64,000 bases of DNA from G965262015 sp965262015 (GTDB lineage Bacteria > Spirochaetota > Leptospiria > Turneriellales > CBDBES01). The position numbers and the translations under genes were made by a program. Under the pieces are notes generated by a model that did no database searches, was not told the origin of the DNA, and was given only the letters and a program-made list of their open reading frames with translations. Below are positions 37,074-47,428 of the stretch, in pieces; the stretch's first letter is position 1, and each line of letters opens with the position of its first letter. The DNA lies in assembly GCA_965262015.1 (NCBI GenBank), contig OZ253494.1, positions 1,612,001 to 1,676,000 on the forward strand, read 5' to 3'.

Positions 37074-37757
37074 TTATTTTATCTGCTTTATCAGTTGGTT
37101 AAAATATTGTTGTATGTGATGGTTACTAGTCCCATAAAAGAATACATCATTAATCAATGCATAATAGATATTTTTTCCCGTTGGTAATTTTTTAATATTT
37201 TTTAATGTAATCCCTCCTATAAATATGATGGGCTTACTCCATAAATCACAAACTTCTTCTAAGGGTGCATTAAATCTTTGGACATTTTGTTTCGTGGTAC
37301 TGGTAAAAATACTCCCTACACCTATATAGTCTGGCTGATAGAGCTCTTTTAAAATAGAATATATGTCATTCATAGAATGGGTTGATAAGCCCCAGAACAT
37401 AGGTTTTTTTATAGTTGTGGTCTCTAAGCAAGGTGGCCATATGTGCCTGTTCTGAGAAAGGCGTATTCTGTCTTCTTGGCCTATATGAAATGGCATATTA
37501 TTGGATAAGGCATATTCATAGAAATCATTTAAGATACAAAGACCTTGGTATGGCTTGGCAATATCTCTTATTCTTTGAAAGTTTTTATACACAGTAGATG
37601 GAGGGGAAATTTTATCACGATATTGTACAATTAATCCACCTGCATCAAAAAATATCTTTACCATTGTAAAGATATTTACCTGATGATATAAGCATGTTTC
37701 CCAGTCTATTATACAATAGATGCCTGGCCCATTATACATAGAACCAATACAGTTCAT
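37074..37757 (-). CDS. thiE: Thiamine-phosphate synthase (ThiE/TenI family)
   Basis: TIM-barrel enzyme that joins the hydroxymethylpyrimidine and thiazole phosphates. The 227-residue protein shows GPGIYCIIDWET, FDAGGLIVQYRDK (substrate-binding R and K), CILNDFYEYA, PDYIGVGSIFTSTTK and PIIFIGGITLKNI, the family's phosphate-binding end. It is divergent enough that a TenI-like role is possible. With ThiC (51347-53071) it points to de novo thiamine synthesis, whose product MenD needs. Confidence 0.82.
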   Translation of the reverse strand: MNCIGSMYNGPGIYCIIDWETCLYHQVNIFTMVKIFFDAGGLIVQYRDKISPPSTVYKNFQRIRDIAKPYQGLCILNDFYEYALSNNMPFHIGQEDRIRLSQNRHIWPPCLETTTIKKPMFWGLSTHSMNDIYSILKELYQPDYIGVGSIFTSTTKQNVQRFNAPLEEVCDLWSKPIIFIGGITLKNIKKLPTGKNIYYALINDVFFYGTSNHHIQQYFNQLIKQIK

Positions 37758-37803
37758 CTATACTGAGATAGGTACTTAATCTTATTTAAAGCACAGGATT
37801 CTC

Positions 37804-38484
37804 CTATGATTGCTTATTAAAGATAGACCAAGGGAGTGTGATATTGGAGGTCGTTGTATTATCTTTCGCAGTAATAGAAAAATGATCCATACTAATAGAT
37901 ATGCCATCTAATATCATAAGAATCATACCAATGCCTAAGCCACCTCCAACCTCTTTTGTTGGATCCTCTTTCTCTAATAGCGTAGACAAACTACGTGCCT
38001 CTTTAACTAAGTTGATACGATAATGAATTCTTTCCCACTCGTCAGGTAAGGGTATCCCCTCATTACTAATAGCAAGAAGCCAAGTCTCTTCCTGCACAGT
38101 CCATTCCATATGAATACGCTTATCTGTTGCTTCGAGGATGGGTATTAAGTTATCAAACTGGTGTTTTTCAAATTCAGTATTAAAAAGCACTAACCAGTCT
38201 TTATATTCCATTTTATTACTTTGATTAACCATAGATATTTTTTTCATCAAATGGTCTCGATAAAGATGTTTATACATGGCCTTACTAGCATTCATGATGG
38301 TCTCATTAAGCACAGTATATATAGCATTTAGCAGTTGAGGTGTTTCTAAAAAGGTTAAAGCCTCTTGTAATTGATTTTTTAAAAGATTTGCTTCTTCCTT
38401 AGAAAAATGGGTAAATACCTTAGAAAAATTTAAATATTTTGCATATGTGATTGCATCGTTTCGTGTTAGTTTTTTTGAAGTCAT
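37804..38484 (-). CDS. Histidine-kinase-like ATPase domain protein
   Basis: The 226-residue protein has a GHKL/HATPase_c fold: an N-box-like LNETIMNASKAMYKHLY, a degenerate G1 region (LAISNEGIPLP) and a clear G2 loop GGGLGIGMILMI. No dimerisation/phospho-acceptor histidine domain, membrane segment or receiver is present, so it is a stand-alone ATPase rather than a full sensor kinase. It lies 5 bp downstream of dusA on the same strand. Its role is not evident. Confidence 0.75.
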   Translation of the reverse strand: MTSKKLTRNDAITYAKYLNFSKVFTHFSKEEANLLKNQLQEALTFLETPQLLNAIYTVLNETIMNASKAMYKHLYRDHLMKKISMVNQSNKMEYKDWLVLFNTEFEKHQFDNLIPILEATDKRIHMEWTVQEETWLLAISNEGIPLPDEWERIHYRINLVKEARSLSTLLEKEDPTKEVGGGLGIGMILMILDGISISMDHFSITAKDNTTTSNITLPWSIFNKQS

Positions 38485-38489
38485 AATTT

Positions 38490-39464
38490 TTACCTAAGAG
38501 CTAATGCAGAGCAATAATCTAAAATACATACGCAACTTATGCTATGCTTTAAATGTGCCTGCAGTTGGCTACGAAATTTTTTTCCATAAACTTGATTAGT
38601 GTAAAGTCCATGCATATGCCTCATAACCCGATTATCTATATTATCATCACATTGTTGCATATATTTGATCATACTAGAGATAATATCCCTTCTAGACATT
38701 AAGGGATATTCATTTTTAAAAACATGCTTATCTGCACGGGAAAATAAATATGGGTTGTCATAGGCAGTTCGTCCTATCATGACGCCATCAACAAATTTTA
38801 GATGGTGCATAACTTGTTCTAAGGTAGATATACCACCATTAATTTCTATGGTATAATCAGAAAAATCTCGTTTAAGTTGATATACATCTTCATAGCGCAA
38901 AGGTGGAATAACTCTATTTTGTTGTGCACTTAATTTAGACAAATCTGCTATCCTAGCGTGTACAATAAAACGATCGCAACCCCCCATGGCAACAATGTTA
39001 ACAAAATTAGCGAGGTCATCATATTTATCATAACCATTTATACCAATGCGATGCTTAACACTTACGGGTATTGATGTTGCTTGTTTCATCTGTGTAACGC
39101 ATTCAGCTACTAAATTTGGTTCTGCCATTAATATTGCTCCAAAGTTACCTTGTTGCACTCTTTCACTAGGACATCCAACATTAAGATTAATTTCATCGTA
39201 GTTGTAATCTTCCGCAATTTTAGCACATTCCGCTAGCTTATTTGGATGGCTACCTCCCACTTGTAAGACAAGTGGTTTTTCTATGGGTGAAAAATGTAAT
39301 AAATGATGACGATTACCTTTAAGAATGGCATCTGCTGTGAGCATTTCTGTATAAAATACAGTATATTTTGTTAATAGACGCATAAAGTAGCGATAATGGC
39401 GATCTGTTCTTCCCATCATTGGGGCGATGCTAAGTAGATGTTTATGTGTGGATGTTGTACTCAT
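38490..39464 (-). CDS. dusA: tRNA-dihydrouridine synthase A
   Basis: FMN enzyme that reduces uridine to dihydrouridine in the D-loop of tRNA. The 324-residue protein has SIAPMMGRTDRHYRYFMRLL, the active-site DEINLNVGCPSERVQQGNFGA (catalytic Cys in GCPS), VSVKHRIGI, FIVHAR, IEINGGIST and DGVMIGRTAYDNPYLF. The features match DusA specifically (GRTDRH, ALMAEP-like ILMAEP). It precedes the HATPase gene by 5 bp. Confidence 0.95.
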   Translation of the reverse strand: MSTTSTHKHLLSIAPMMGRTDRHYRYFMRLLTKYTVFYTEMLTADAILKGNRHHLLHFSPIEKPLVLQVGGSHPNKLAECAKIAEDYNYDEINLNVGCPSERVQQGNFGAILMAEPNLVAECVTQMKQATSIPVSVKHRIGINGYDKYDDLANFVNIVAMGGCDRFIVHARIADLSKLSAQQNRVIPPLRYEDVYQLKRDFSDYTIEINGGISTLEQVMHHLKFVDGVMIGRTAYDNPYLFSRADKHVFKNEYPLMSRRDIISSMIKYMQQCDDNIDNRVMRHMHGLYTNQVYGKKFRSQLQAHLKHSISCVCILDYCSALALR

Positions 39465-39502
39465 GTTATGGTTTACGCATGGGTTAAGTAATTATGTTTA
39501 TA

Positions 39503-40702
39503 TTATTTAGCAGGGAAGATATCTTGTGTATTTTTTATGTCTTCGTTTGAAATTTGTTCAGGGGTAGGTTGAGTAAATTTTTGGATCTTCTTTCTTTGTT
39601 GTTCTGGTGTAAGATTCTTTTGTAATTGTGTCTTACCAAATGGTTTTAGACTCATTTGTTTTTCTCGATTCATTACATCTTGGTCTATTTTGTTTGGCAA
39701 AGACTTAGACACAGAACCTAATGCCTCTATGCCATATTCCGTAGCCTGTACATTAACTGCATTTTGCAAACTAATCTGGGAACGCAAGACAGCAATGGAT
39801 CGTATAATATCTTCTCTATCTTCGGGTTCTAGTTTGCCAGCAAATTCATAGTTTTCTAATAATTTTAGTATGCGTATAATAGGCTCAAAAGCTTCAATTG
39901 TAATCACATAAAAGTGGAATGTCCCTTCAAAAAAATATGTGTTATCATTCATTTGTTCGATATCTATGGTGGGTACAACAAAGAATATAGACGGATATAG
40001 ACTGTCACGGTAAGATTCATATTTCTTAGCTGTTCCTTTTACTTCACCTTTAACGTGGCCAAGTAGATTATTTCCTGAGTCTTTTGCATCAAAGATCACA
40101 TATTGGTCTTTAGTTTCGATGCAAAAGTCTGGTTTAATTACTTTGGGACCCTTGGAAAAATCCTTAGGTAAATTACTTTCTGTATAGGAAGGAAAGTAAA
40201 GCTCTCTTTTTTTAGATATCTCTTGCATACGAGAAATGACATTGTTCTGGTGCGTCTTCCATACTTTATTACGTTTTTCTTTTATTTCCTCCTGTTTTCT
40301 CTTCTCCTCTTCTTTTACTCGGTTTTTTTCTTCCTCAAGTTTTTCTGTAGAAATTTTTAAATTACGAATTTCTTCACCTACTTCTTTATTTCTTTGATCC
40401 AGCTTCATTTGTAATTCATGTATAGAACGTTCTTTCTCTCTAATCTTTTGATCTTTGTTTTCCACTTTGCTTTTCTCAATTTTTAGTTCAGTTGTGAGAT
40501 TATTATATTGTTTCTCTTGTTCTTGTAATTTTCCTTCAAGTTGGTTTTTGTCTTGTTTTAGTCTTTCATGCTCTTGACTGAGCGTGCCAGAATTCTGGTT
40601 CTGAGAAAATTTTCGTAGGTAAACAAAAATAAATATTAATCCAACAATAATGGTGAAAGCTATACCCAGAAAGATAATTATATAAAAACTATTTTCAACC
40701 AT
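39503..40702 (-). CDS. RmuC-like membrane-anchored coiled-coil nuclease-fold protein
   Basis: The 399-residue protein has one N-terminal membrane segment (about residues 7-29), a long charged coiled coil (about 35-160) and a C-terminal domain with KPDFCI...YVIFDAKDSGNN, a PD-(D/E)xK-type pattern as in RmuC family proteins, followed by FHFYVITIEAFEPIIRIL. RmuC proteins limit inversions and rearrangements at repeated DNA. The C-terminal ~60 residues are polar. Overall similarity to RmuC is by layout and motif only. Confidence 0.7.
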   Translation of the reverse strand: MVENSFYIIIFLGIAFTIIVGLIFIFVYLRKFSQNQNSGTLSQEHERLKQDKNQLEGKLQEQEKQYNNLTTELKIEKSKVENKDQKIREKERSIHELQMKLDQRNKEVGEEIRNLKISTEKLEEEKNRVKEEEKRKQEEIKEKRNKVWKTHQNNVISRMQEISKKRELYFPSYTESNLPKDFSKGPKVIKPDFCIETKDQYVIFDAKDSGNNLLGHVKGEVKGTAKKYESYRDSLYPSIFFVVPTIDIEQMNDNTYFFEGTFHFYVITIEAFEPIIRILKLLENYEFAGKLEPEDREDIIRSIAVLRSQISLQNAVNVQATEYGIEALGSVSKSLPNKIDQDVMNREKQMSLKPFGKTQLQKNLTPEQQRKKIQKFTQPTPEQISNEDIKNTQDIFPAK

Positions 40703-40769
40703 TCTTACTACATAGTTATAGCTTTATTCTGCGTATAATCTTTTTTACAAAACTGATTGATTATTTAGT

Positions 40770-41918
40770 TTAAGATTTTAATGTACGATGAAATCGGTTA
40801 GCTAATCTAGTTAAAATTTCATAGGTATGTGTTCTAGCTAACATAGCCCATTTTTCTAGGGGAGGTACTGAATCACCTAAAAGACAAATGGGTTGAGAAG
40901 GCTGATAATTCTCGTAAGGACTAGTCAAAATAATTTGGTCCATTGTTACCCTTCCAAGTAATTGTTGGTTACCAAACTTTATATTATTACTAAGTGCACA
41001 GGGTATGCCATCTGCGTAACCCACGGGCAAAACACAAACTGATAACTCTTTTTTTTTAACTTTGTAGGTAGAACCATACGATACGTAAGAACCCTTGTAT
41101 AATGTACGATAACTGATAGGCATAACAGTAAGTTTAATACTTGGCTTTAGGGGCAGATGTTGATTTAATTTTTGATAGTCACGGTAATTTTGAAAATATC
41201 CATAAAAAAATAAACCTGGCCGAATCATGTCTAAAGTAGCTTCGGGATAATTGAAAATAGCATAAGAGTTAGACATATGCAAAAGAATATCATTTCTTTG
41301 TATACATAGGCTCTGCATAACATACTGGCTCAATTTTGTAAATTGTTGTATCATTCGGATATTATGTGCATTTTTACTTTTATCTGCTGTGGGGAAATGA
41401 GTAAAAATACCAGTAATTTTTAAATGTAATGCTACTTTCATTTTAGTTATCAAGGCTTCTATGTCTGTTGCATTAGGTAACAAACCAATTCTCCCCATGC
41501 CCATATCAAATTTTATATGTACATCTTTGATTGTATCACGTTCTTTAGCACACTGTTCTAAAACATTGATCTGTCCTAGATCAGTTATAGAGGGGATAAT
41601 ATTATAGTTAAATAAATCCTGTATAAAATTTTGAAAAAAACCTCCAAGTAATAATATATTTTTTCTCCAGGCAAGTTTACGTGCTTGTATTGCTTCTGTT
41701 ACGTTAGCTACACCGATAAAGGTTACTTGTTCTTTTTGGGATAGATAGGGTATAATACTCTGCATACCACATCCATAGGCATTAGCTTTTACAGGGATAA
41801 GAATTTGGTTTTTTTGAGACAAACTAGCACGCCGACTCAGTAAAGTTAGATTATGATCTAGTCGATCTGCCTGTACTTCCAGAACATTGGGATGAAAAGG
41901 TTGTATTTTTAGTGTCAT
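40770..41918 (-). CDS. alr: Alanine racemase
   Basis: PLP enzyme making D-alanine for peptidoglycan. The 382-residue protein shows IPVKANAYGCG (PLP lysine), FDMGMGRIGLLP, THFPTADKS, MIRPGLFFYGY and the second catalytic tyrosine in SYGSTYKVKK, followed by LPVGYADGIP and GRVTMDQIIL. It is monocistronic or the leading gene of the minus-strand block. The upstream 200 bp separates it from the divergent PilZ gene. Confidence 0.95.
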   Translation of the reverse strand: MTLKIQPFHPNVLEVQADRLDHNLTLLSRRASLSQKNQILIPVKANAYGCGMQSIIPYLSQKEQVTFIGVANVTEAIQARKLAWRKNILLLGGFFQNFIQDLFNYNIIPSITDLGQINVLEQCAKERDTIKDVHIKFDMGMGRIGLLPNATDIEALITKMKVALHLKITGIFTHFPTADKSKNAHNIRMIQQFTKLSQYVMQSLCIQRNDILLHMSNSYAIFNYPEATLDMIRPGLFFYGYFQNYRDYQKLNQHLPLKPSIKLTVMPISYRTLYKGSYVSYGSTYKVKKKELSVCVLPVGYADGIPCALSNNIKFGNQQLLGRVTMDQIILTSPYENYQPSQPICLLGDSVPPLEKWAMLARTHTYEILTRLANRFHRTLKS

Positions 41919-42135
41919 TATTATGATTGTTTTACTATATAGTGCATAAATATATTTTATAGCACCTTAATAAAATATAGGGGATCCATACTTTTCTATT
42001 GTTCTTAAAAGTGTATTAAATATTAAAATAACTTGGTAAAACTACACTTGATTTATATAGTGTGCTTTAGTTATTTAGTGATTGTAAAAGGTGAAAATAC
42101 TTTAAATTCTAATCCTAGTAATAGCAGGGGCTGTC

Positions 42136-43311
42136 ATGATTCCACTATTGAATTACCATAGTAAAGTAGCATTACGAGAGTTTAAGCACTTGAAGGAACT
42201 TAATGTAATTATTAATTTTATCCAGAAGTCTTGTATAAAGCAAGTCTTAAAGTCTAAGCATCAACCTTCATTAGTTGTTATAGTCGAGTCTGTGGATACT
42301 GTCAATAATTTTATAAGTGCAAGGGCGACAGAACCTCTATTAGAAATGGATATTATTTTATATATGGTGCTGGCAAATGCATATTATGAATTCCAGTGTA
42401 CTGTTATCGAAAAACGTGAAAACAACCAACTTATATTACAAGTACATACACTTTTTGTCCCCTTAAATACTAGGAAATATACAAGAATTAATCTTCAAGA
42501 TAATGGAGATATCTATGTGGTACGAACCAGGATATCTCGTAATGTGATAGAAATAGATTCTTTAACTTTGCCTGTTTCTGTTAAGGTACATTTGTCTGAT
42601 TATAGTAAAAGGTATTCCTCTTTGGCAGATAAAGTAAGTATTAATTTATACGATTCTATAGTAGATGGCGATTTAATTAAGGAAGTACAAACAAGTAATA
42701 AATATTTATTTGTGAGTGATACGCAGAATATAGAATCTTATGTGATTGGGACTGATGAAGCTGAAAAACGTTTTGATTACCTTGCATACCTACATACTCG
42801 AGTGGCTATGCAAATGGCTAACTACAAAAAGCAGGGTATTATAAGTGAAATAATTATTCCCATTTTATATGCAAATGTTGTTGATGATATTATTAATTTA
42901 GGATATATACATTTAGTATCTTATCGTACACCTTTATTGTCTGATGTAGTTGATCAAGCTCATCAAATGGTTAGTGGTATAGTGGAGCGTATTGAAGGTT
43001 CTAACTTAATTTTAGATAATGAGCGTCAATATGTGACAGATATTTCAAACGATGGTATGCGTTTGCAGATTATTAATCCTGATTTGCAACAGGCCTTTAT
43101 GCGAGAAATAGTTTGTAGTTGTTCTATCGTGTTTAAATTACAACAGCCTATTACAGTAGGTTTAAGAATTATTTATGTCGCTGAGAATTTCGAGCAGGCA
43201 GAAGCTAACAATACTAAGCCTACTTTTTTTGTTGGAGTTAAGCTTGAGGGACGTTCAGAGGAATCTAATCATTCCGAGCGATATAAACTCATGATCAAGA
43301 GTCTTTCATAA
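42136..43311 (+). CDS. PilZ-domain protein (DUF1577-like)
   Basis: The 391-residue cytoplasmic protein has an N-terminal region resembling the YcgR/PilZN fold, including VPLNTRKYTRINLQ (an Rx3-4R-type patch). A C-terminal PilZ domain has ITDISNDG-type sequence (YVTDISNDGMRLQI) and a late FFVGVKLEG strand. Size and layout match the DUF1577 proteins of Leptospira. It probably binds cyclic di-GMP, but the arginine pair immediately before the C-terminal PilZ barrel is not clear. AGGGG lies 5 nt before the ATG. It heads a five-gene + strand series through 47929. Confidence 0.75.
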   Translation: MIPLLNYHSKVALREFKHLKELNVIINFIQKSCIKQVLKSKHQPSLVVIVESVDTVNNFISARATEPLLEMDIILYMVLANAYYEFQCTVIEKRENNQLILQVHTLFVPLNTRKYTRINLQDNGDIYVVRTRISRNVIEIDSLTLPVSVKVHLSDYSKRYSSLADKVSINLYDSIVDGDLIKEVQTSNKYLFVSDTQNIESYVIGTDEAEKRFDYLAYLHTRVAMQMANYKKQGIISEIIIPILYANVVDDIINLGYIHLVSYRTPLLSDVVDQAHQMVSGIVERIEGSNLILDNERQYVTDISNDGMRLQIINPDLQQAFMREIVCSCSIVFKLQQPITVGLRIIYVAENFEQAEANNTKPTFFVGVKLEGRSEESNHSERYKLMIKSLS

Positions 43312-43321
43312 TTAACCTAAT

Positions 43322-43957
43322 GTGAAAACTATGCAAATTAAAATATGTGGTTTAACACGCATTGAAGATGTTCATCTGGCCATAGATTTAGGTAGTAACT
43401 ATATCGGTTTTGTTATGCATCCTCATAGTCAACGCTATTGTGCCCCGTCTACACTTAAGCAAATATTAAAGTCAGTAGATTCTAATGTACAAGTAGCGCT
43501 TGTTTTTGGGTATGATGGTATTAACTATATTCAAAATATAGCTAATGAGTATCTAAGTGATAATTGTTTTTTACAAGTACCTGCTCAACATAATAATTTT
43601 CATGATGTAACCAAGCTCTATGGGTCTAAAAAAATTATTGTATCTTATTCAGTTTATTCGCCTATTACTGATAATACACTCGAAGCTTATAAGAAGTATC
43701 AAGCAATTATCTTAGATACCCATAGTTCTTCTATGGCTGGTGGTACTGGTAAAACATTCCCATGGGAATTTGTAAAAGGTCTTAGTATAGATTTTTTTTT
43801 AGCAGGTGGTTTAACGCCAGATAACATCGAACAGGGTATTCACACATTAAATCCCTTTGGTCTTGATGTGGCTAGTGGCATAGAGGAAAAAATAGGAGAA
43901 AAAGACAAAAATAAAATGTTTGCCTTCTTTTTTGTGGCTAGTGCTTTGTCAGCATAA
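43322..43957 (+). CDS. trpF: Phosphoribosylanthranilate isomerase
   Basis: TIM-barrel enzyme of tryptophan synthesis. The 211-residue protein has IKICGLTRIEDV (catalytic Cys), GSNYIGFVMHPHSQR, FFLAGGLTPDNI and PFGLDVASGIEEKIGEKD (catalytic Asp). The start is GTG at 43322 or ATG at 43331. No other trp gene is in the window, so either the rest lie elsewhere or the isomerase serves another Amadori step. Confidence 0.93.
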   Translation: MKTMQIKICGLTRIEDVHLAIDLGSNYIGFVMHPHSQRYCAPSTLKQILKSVDSNVQVALVFGYDGINYIQNIANEYLSDNCFLQVPAQHNNFHDVTKLYGSKKIIVSYSVYSPITDNTLEAYKKYQAIILDTHSSSMAGGTGKTFPWEFVKGLSIDFFLAGGLTPDNIEQGIHTLNPFGLDVASGIEEKIGEKDKNKMFAFFFVASALSA

Positions 43958-43981
43958 ACTAATAATATAAGAATTATCTGT

Positions 43982-46567
43982 ATGTATCAAGCTAGTGATT
44001 TTATTAATCAAAAAAAAATAGAAAAAAATTTAGATACGCCAATGATGCGCCAATACAAGGTAACCAAGGATAAATATCGTGACGAAATACTCTTTTTTCG
44101 CATGGGAGATTTTTATGAAATGTTTATGGAAGATGCACTTTATACTGCTGGAGTGCTTGGTATTGCCCTAGCTAAAAGATCAGACAATATACCAATGTGC
44201 GGTATACCATACCATGCTCTTAATAAATATGTAGGTAAACTTCTTCAGCATGGCAAGAACATTGCGATTTGTGAACAGATTGAAGACTCTAAAGATGTAA
44301 AGGGACGCATTGTTAAACGAGATGTAACACGTATACTAACACCAGGAAGTTTATATGAAGAAGAGCTTCTTCATATATCAGCGGGCGGTAAGTTAGGTAT
44401 TATACATCCTGATCCTAATACATCTGTAGAGAAATATTATATGGCTGCCGTAGATTTAGCGACGGGTGATATTTTTGTGACTACAAAAAATAAACAGGAG
44501 CTAGAATCTTTCATCACATTAGAGAATATTAAAGAACTACTTATACCCCATAAAGAATTACACAATGTGTTACCTACAAACAATGTAAGTATAGTATGTA
44601 AAGATTACGTTTTACACACAAATAAGGTTGAAAAACTTTTATGTAAAATCTGGGGTATTATGGATACTACAACCTTAAATCTCAATTCAATAGAAAAATA
44701 CTGTTTTTATTACCTTTTTAGCTATATAGAAGAAGTAGCACCCATGTTAAAATTAAGCGTGCAATTACCTATATATGCTTATAAAGATTCTCATATGATT
44801 CTGGATGATGCAGCGGTAAGAACTCTAGAAATATTTACTAATCAGGATGGTGATCTACGGGGTTCTTTACTGGGTATTATGGATAAAACTAACACTGCTA
44901 TGGGGAAGAGGTTGCTTAAAAGATATCTCAGTATGCCTTTTACAAATCGTAAGTACATTGAAAAAATACATGATGCTATTGATCTTTTAAAAAGCGATAA
45001 CCAATGTAGATATGATTTATGTGCTATGCTTAAAAATATCAAAGATATTGATCGTCTAGTACACTTTTTGAATAATGGGGCAAATATTTCTCATATCAAT
45101 CAGCTGTATATGAGCTTAGTGGCTTGCCGAGAGATATATCACTTGTTTGATTCTCATAGAACAGAATTGCTAGAATTACCAGAAATTATTAAAGAACATT
45201 GGTTGGTTATCCCTTCGACTATTAATGATTTAATATGTCTAATGGAGGATGTACTTCATATAAATGATTTACCTAGAGTGGTAAATGAGAATCGATTTGT
45301 ACGGATAGGTTATTCTAAAAACTTAGATGAACTTTTCCATTTGCAAGATTCGGCCCAAAAAATATTAATAGATTTTGAGTGTGAAGAAAAACAGAAAAAT
45401 TCCATTACTAATTTAAAAATAAAATATAGTAATATGCTAGGTTATTATGTAGAAATTTCTCAAGGGCAGTCTAATAAGGTCCCGTCATATTATATAAAAA
45501 GGCAAACTTTAAAAAATGTAGAACGTTTTTCTATACCCGCATTGAGTGATTTAGAAAGTAAAATCCTTAATGCTAAGGATAATGTTATTACGAAGCAAAA
45601 ATGTATCTTTGATGAATTACTTACCAAAATCTTATCTTATACTTCAGGGTTACGAGATATATCTAATCAGATATCCTTTTTAGACGTAATGGTTTCTCAT
45701 GCTGAGATTGCCTACACTTACGAATATACTAAACCTACGATGACTCACCATGGGGATCTAATTTTAAAAGAGTCTAGACATCCTGTGGTAGAAATATCTC
45801 TAGAAAAAGAACACTTTATTCCTAATGATATTCATTTAAATACCACGACTAGACACCTCTCTATATTGACTGGGCCAAATATGGCGGGAAAATCTACCTT
45901 TATGAGGCAAGTTGGTTTACTACAAATTATGGCACAAATAGGTAGTTTTATTCCCGCCGAATCCGCTACTATTCCCATTGTAGATAGAATTTTTACTCGC
46001 ATTGGTGCCTACGATCGTCTTTTTAAGGGTGAAAGTACCTTTTTTGTTGAGATGTTAGAGTGTGCCCATATTTTTAATAGTTATACAGAACACTCCCTTA
46101 TACTACTAGATGAAGTGGGGCGTGGTACCTCTACATTTGATGGTGTAAGTATTGCACGGGCGATGATCGAATATTTTAGTAATAATTTATTTAAGGCTAA
46201 GGTTTTATTTGCTACACATTTTACTGAACTAGCACAATTAATTAATCCTAAGAAAGGAGTAATTGGACTGACAGTTAAGGTTATCGAAGAGAATCAAAAA
46301 CTTATTTTTCTTAGAAAGGTAATTGAAGGAGTGGCAGATAAATCATACGGTATTCATGTTGCAGCACTTGCTGGTTTACCTGAAGCAATTATACAGAGAG
46401 CATGGGCCTTGCTTAAAGAGGCAGAGATGTCTCACATATGGCAGGCTAAACTAGTACCATATGAAAAAAGTGTCACATCTTCTGCTGAGATTATCAATCA
46501 GAAAGATAACAAAAAAAATCAAGATAGACAAGATAAAAAGCAATTATCTATTTTTGAATCTAAATAG
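43982..46567 (+). CDS. mutS: DNA mismatch repair protein MutS
   Basis: The 861-residue protein has the mismatch-binding FRMGDFYEMF near the N-terminus (Phe-x-Glu), connector and lever domains, and the ATPase: Walker A TGPNMAGKSTFM, ILLDEVGRGTSTFDG and ATHFTEL. Full length, with no sign of damage. Downstream genes follow at once. MutL is not in the window. MutS limits recombination between imperfect repeats, which is relevant to the repeat loci at the window ends. Confidence 0.97.
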   Translation: MYQASDFINQKKIEKNLDTPMMRQYKVTKDKYRDEILFFRMGDFYEMFMEDALYTAGVLGIALAKRSDNIPMCGIPYHALNKYVGKLLQHGKNIAICEQIEDSKDVKGRIVKRDVTRILTPGSLYEEELLHISAGGKLGIIHPDPNTSVEKYYMAAVDLATGDIFVTTKNKQELESFITLENIKELLIPHKELHNVLPTNNVSIVCKDYVLHTNKVEKLLCKIWGIMDTTTLNLNSIEKYCFYYLFSYIEEVAPMLKLSVQLPIYAYKDSHMILDDAAVRTLEIFTNQDGDLRGSLLGIMDKTNTAMGKRLLKRYLSMPFTNRKYIEKIHDAIDLLKSDNQCRYDLCAMLKNIKDIDRLVHFLNNGANISHINQLYMSLVACREIYHLFDSHRTELLELPEIIKEHWLVIPSTINDLICLMEDVLHINDLPRVVNENRFVRIGYSKNLDELFHLQDSAQKILIDFECEEKQKNSITNLKIKYSNMLGYYVEISQGQSNKVPSYYIKRQTLKNVERFSIPALSDLESKILNAKDNVITKQKCIFDELLTKILSYTSGLRDISNQISFLDVMVSHAEIAYTYEYTKPTMTHHGDLILKESRHPVVEISLEKEHFIPNDIHLNTTTRHLSILTGPNMAGKSTFMRQVGLLQIMAQIGSFIPAESATIPIVDRIFTRIGAYDRLFKGESTFFVEMLECAHIFNSYTEHSLILLDEVGRGTSTFDGVSIARAMIEYFSNNLFKAKVLFATHFTELAQLINPKKGVIGLTVKVIEENQKLIFLRKVIEGVADKSYGIHVAALAGLPEAIIQRAWALLKEAEMSHIWQAKLVPYEKSVTSSAEIINQKDNKKNQDRQDKKQLSIFESK

Positions 46568-46568
46568 C

Positions 46569-47405
46569 ATGTTAACTTGGAGTAAAACTAGAACTTATAC
46601 GATCTATGCCTCTTTATTCATTTTCTGTCTTCTATTCATTTTTATTTTATTTTATCCATTTCAGAATGACCAAACATTATTTTCTAAATTATATCATGCA
46701 CTAAACAAATGGCAGGCTGAACAGATAAAGACACGATATCATTCAGGTAGTTTCCCAAAAGATAATGTGTTTAAGTGGGAGAAAGAAGTTCTTAAATATA
46801 AAAAAGAAATAGAATTAAATATCATTGCCACGGATAACTTAGGCAGAGTCTATAAACAATTGGGTTTGTATTATGCTCATGTGGGATCTTATAAGCAATG
46901 TACAAGGTCTCTTGAATCAGCATTATCATATGGGGCATTTAGTATACGGATTTATTATACGCTTGGATTATGTTATGGACATATTGCCAATCAAAATAAC
47001 TGGGATTATACTTATGTAAAAAAAGCTGAAAAAGCTTTTTTAAAGGTTCTGCATAATGATCCTACGTTTCACAAAGCTAAATTAAAACTAGGTATGCTAT
47101 ATTTTTATGGATTAAGTCGCAATAATCAATACCAAATTTTAAATGATCATGTAACCGTTACACAAAAAAATTATAGACTCCACGCTTTAAAGCTTGTATT
47201 AGAGTACCAGACATATTTTCCAGAGGATAAAGATGCGTATTTTATTTTAGCTAATATATTTCAAGCTAATGGCGATAGAACCCAAGCGAGATTACAGTTA
47301 CTCAATTTGTTTAATAAACTTAAAAAGGCCTATCCTAATAATTATAAAACCCAAAAGGTGTATCAGCAAGTTAAGGCCAATTTAGATCAACTATCACAAG
47401 AATAA
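46569..47405 (+). CDS. Membrane-anchored TPR protein
   Basis: The frame extends back into mutS, but the ATG at 46569, one base after the mutS stop, gives a sensible protein: 278 residues with an N-terminal membrane segment (about residues 10-30) then three to five TPR-like repeats (YKQLGLYYAHVGSYKQCTRSLESAL; RIYYTLGLCYGHI; AEKAFLKVLHNDPTFHKAKLKLGMLYFYG; DAYFILANIFQANGDRTQARLQL). Probable periplasm-facing scaffold. Function unknown. Co-transcribed with mutS. Confidence 0.8.
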   Translation: MLTWSKTRTYTIYASLFIFCLLFIFILFYPFQNDQTLFSKLYHALNKWQAEQIKTRYHSGSFPKDNVFKWEKEVLKYKKEIELNIIATDNLGRVYKQLGLYYAHVGSYKQCTRSLESALSYGAFSIRIYYTLGLCYGHIANQNNWDYTYVKKAEKAFLKVLHNDPTFHKAKLKLGMLYFYGLSRNNQYQILNDHVTVTQKNYRLHALKLVLEYQTYFPEDKDAYFILANIFQANGDRTQARLQLLNLFNKLKKAYPNNYKTQKVYQQVKANLDQLSQE

Positions 47406-47428
47406 TATTTAAGAGAGGATATAAAAGA

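Noticed and set aside
46461..46568. 36-residue N-terminal extension of the TPR protein, overlapping mutS
   Set aside because: The extension is only an alternative frame of the mutS 3' end. The ATG at 46569 follows the mutS stop by one base and precedes a membrane segment.
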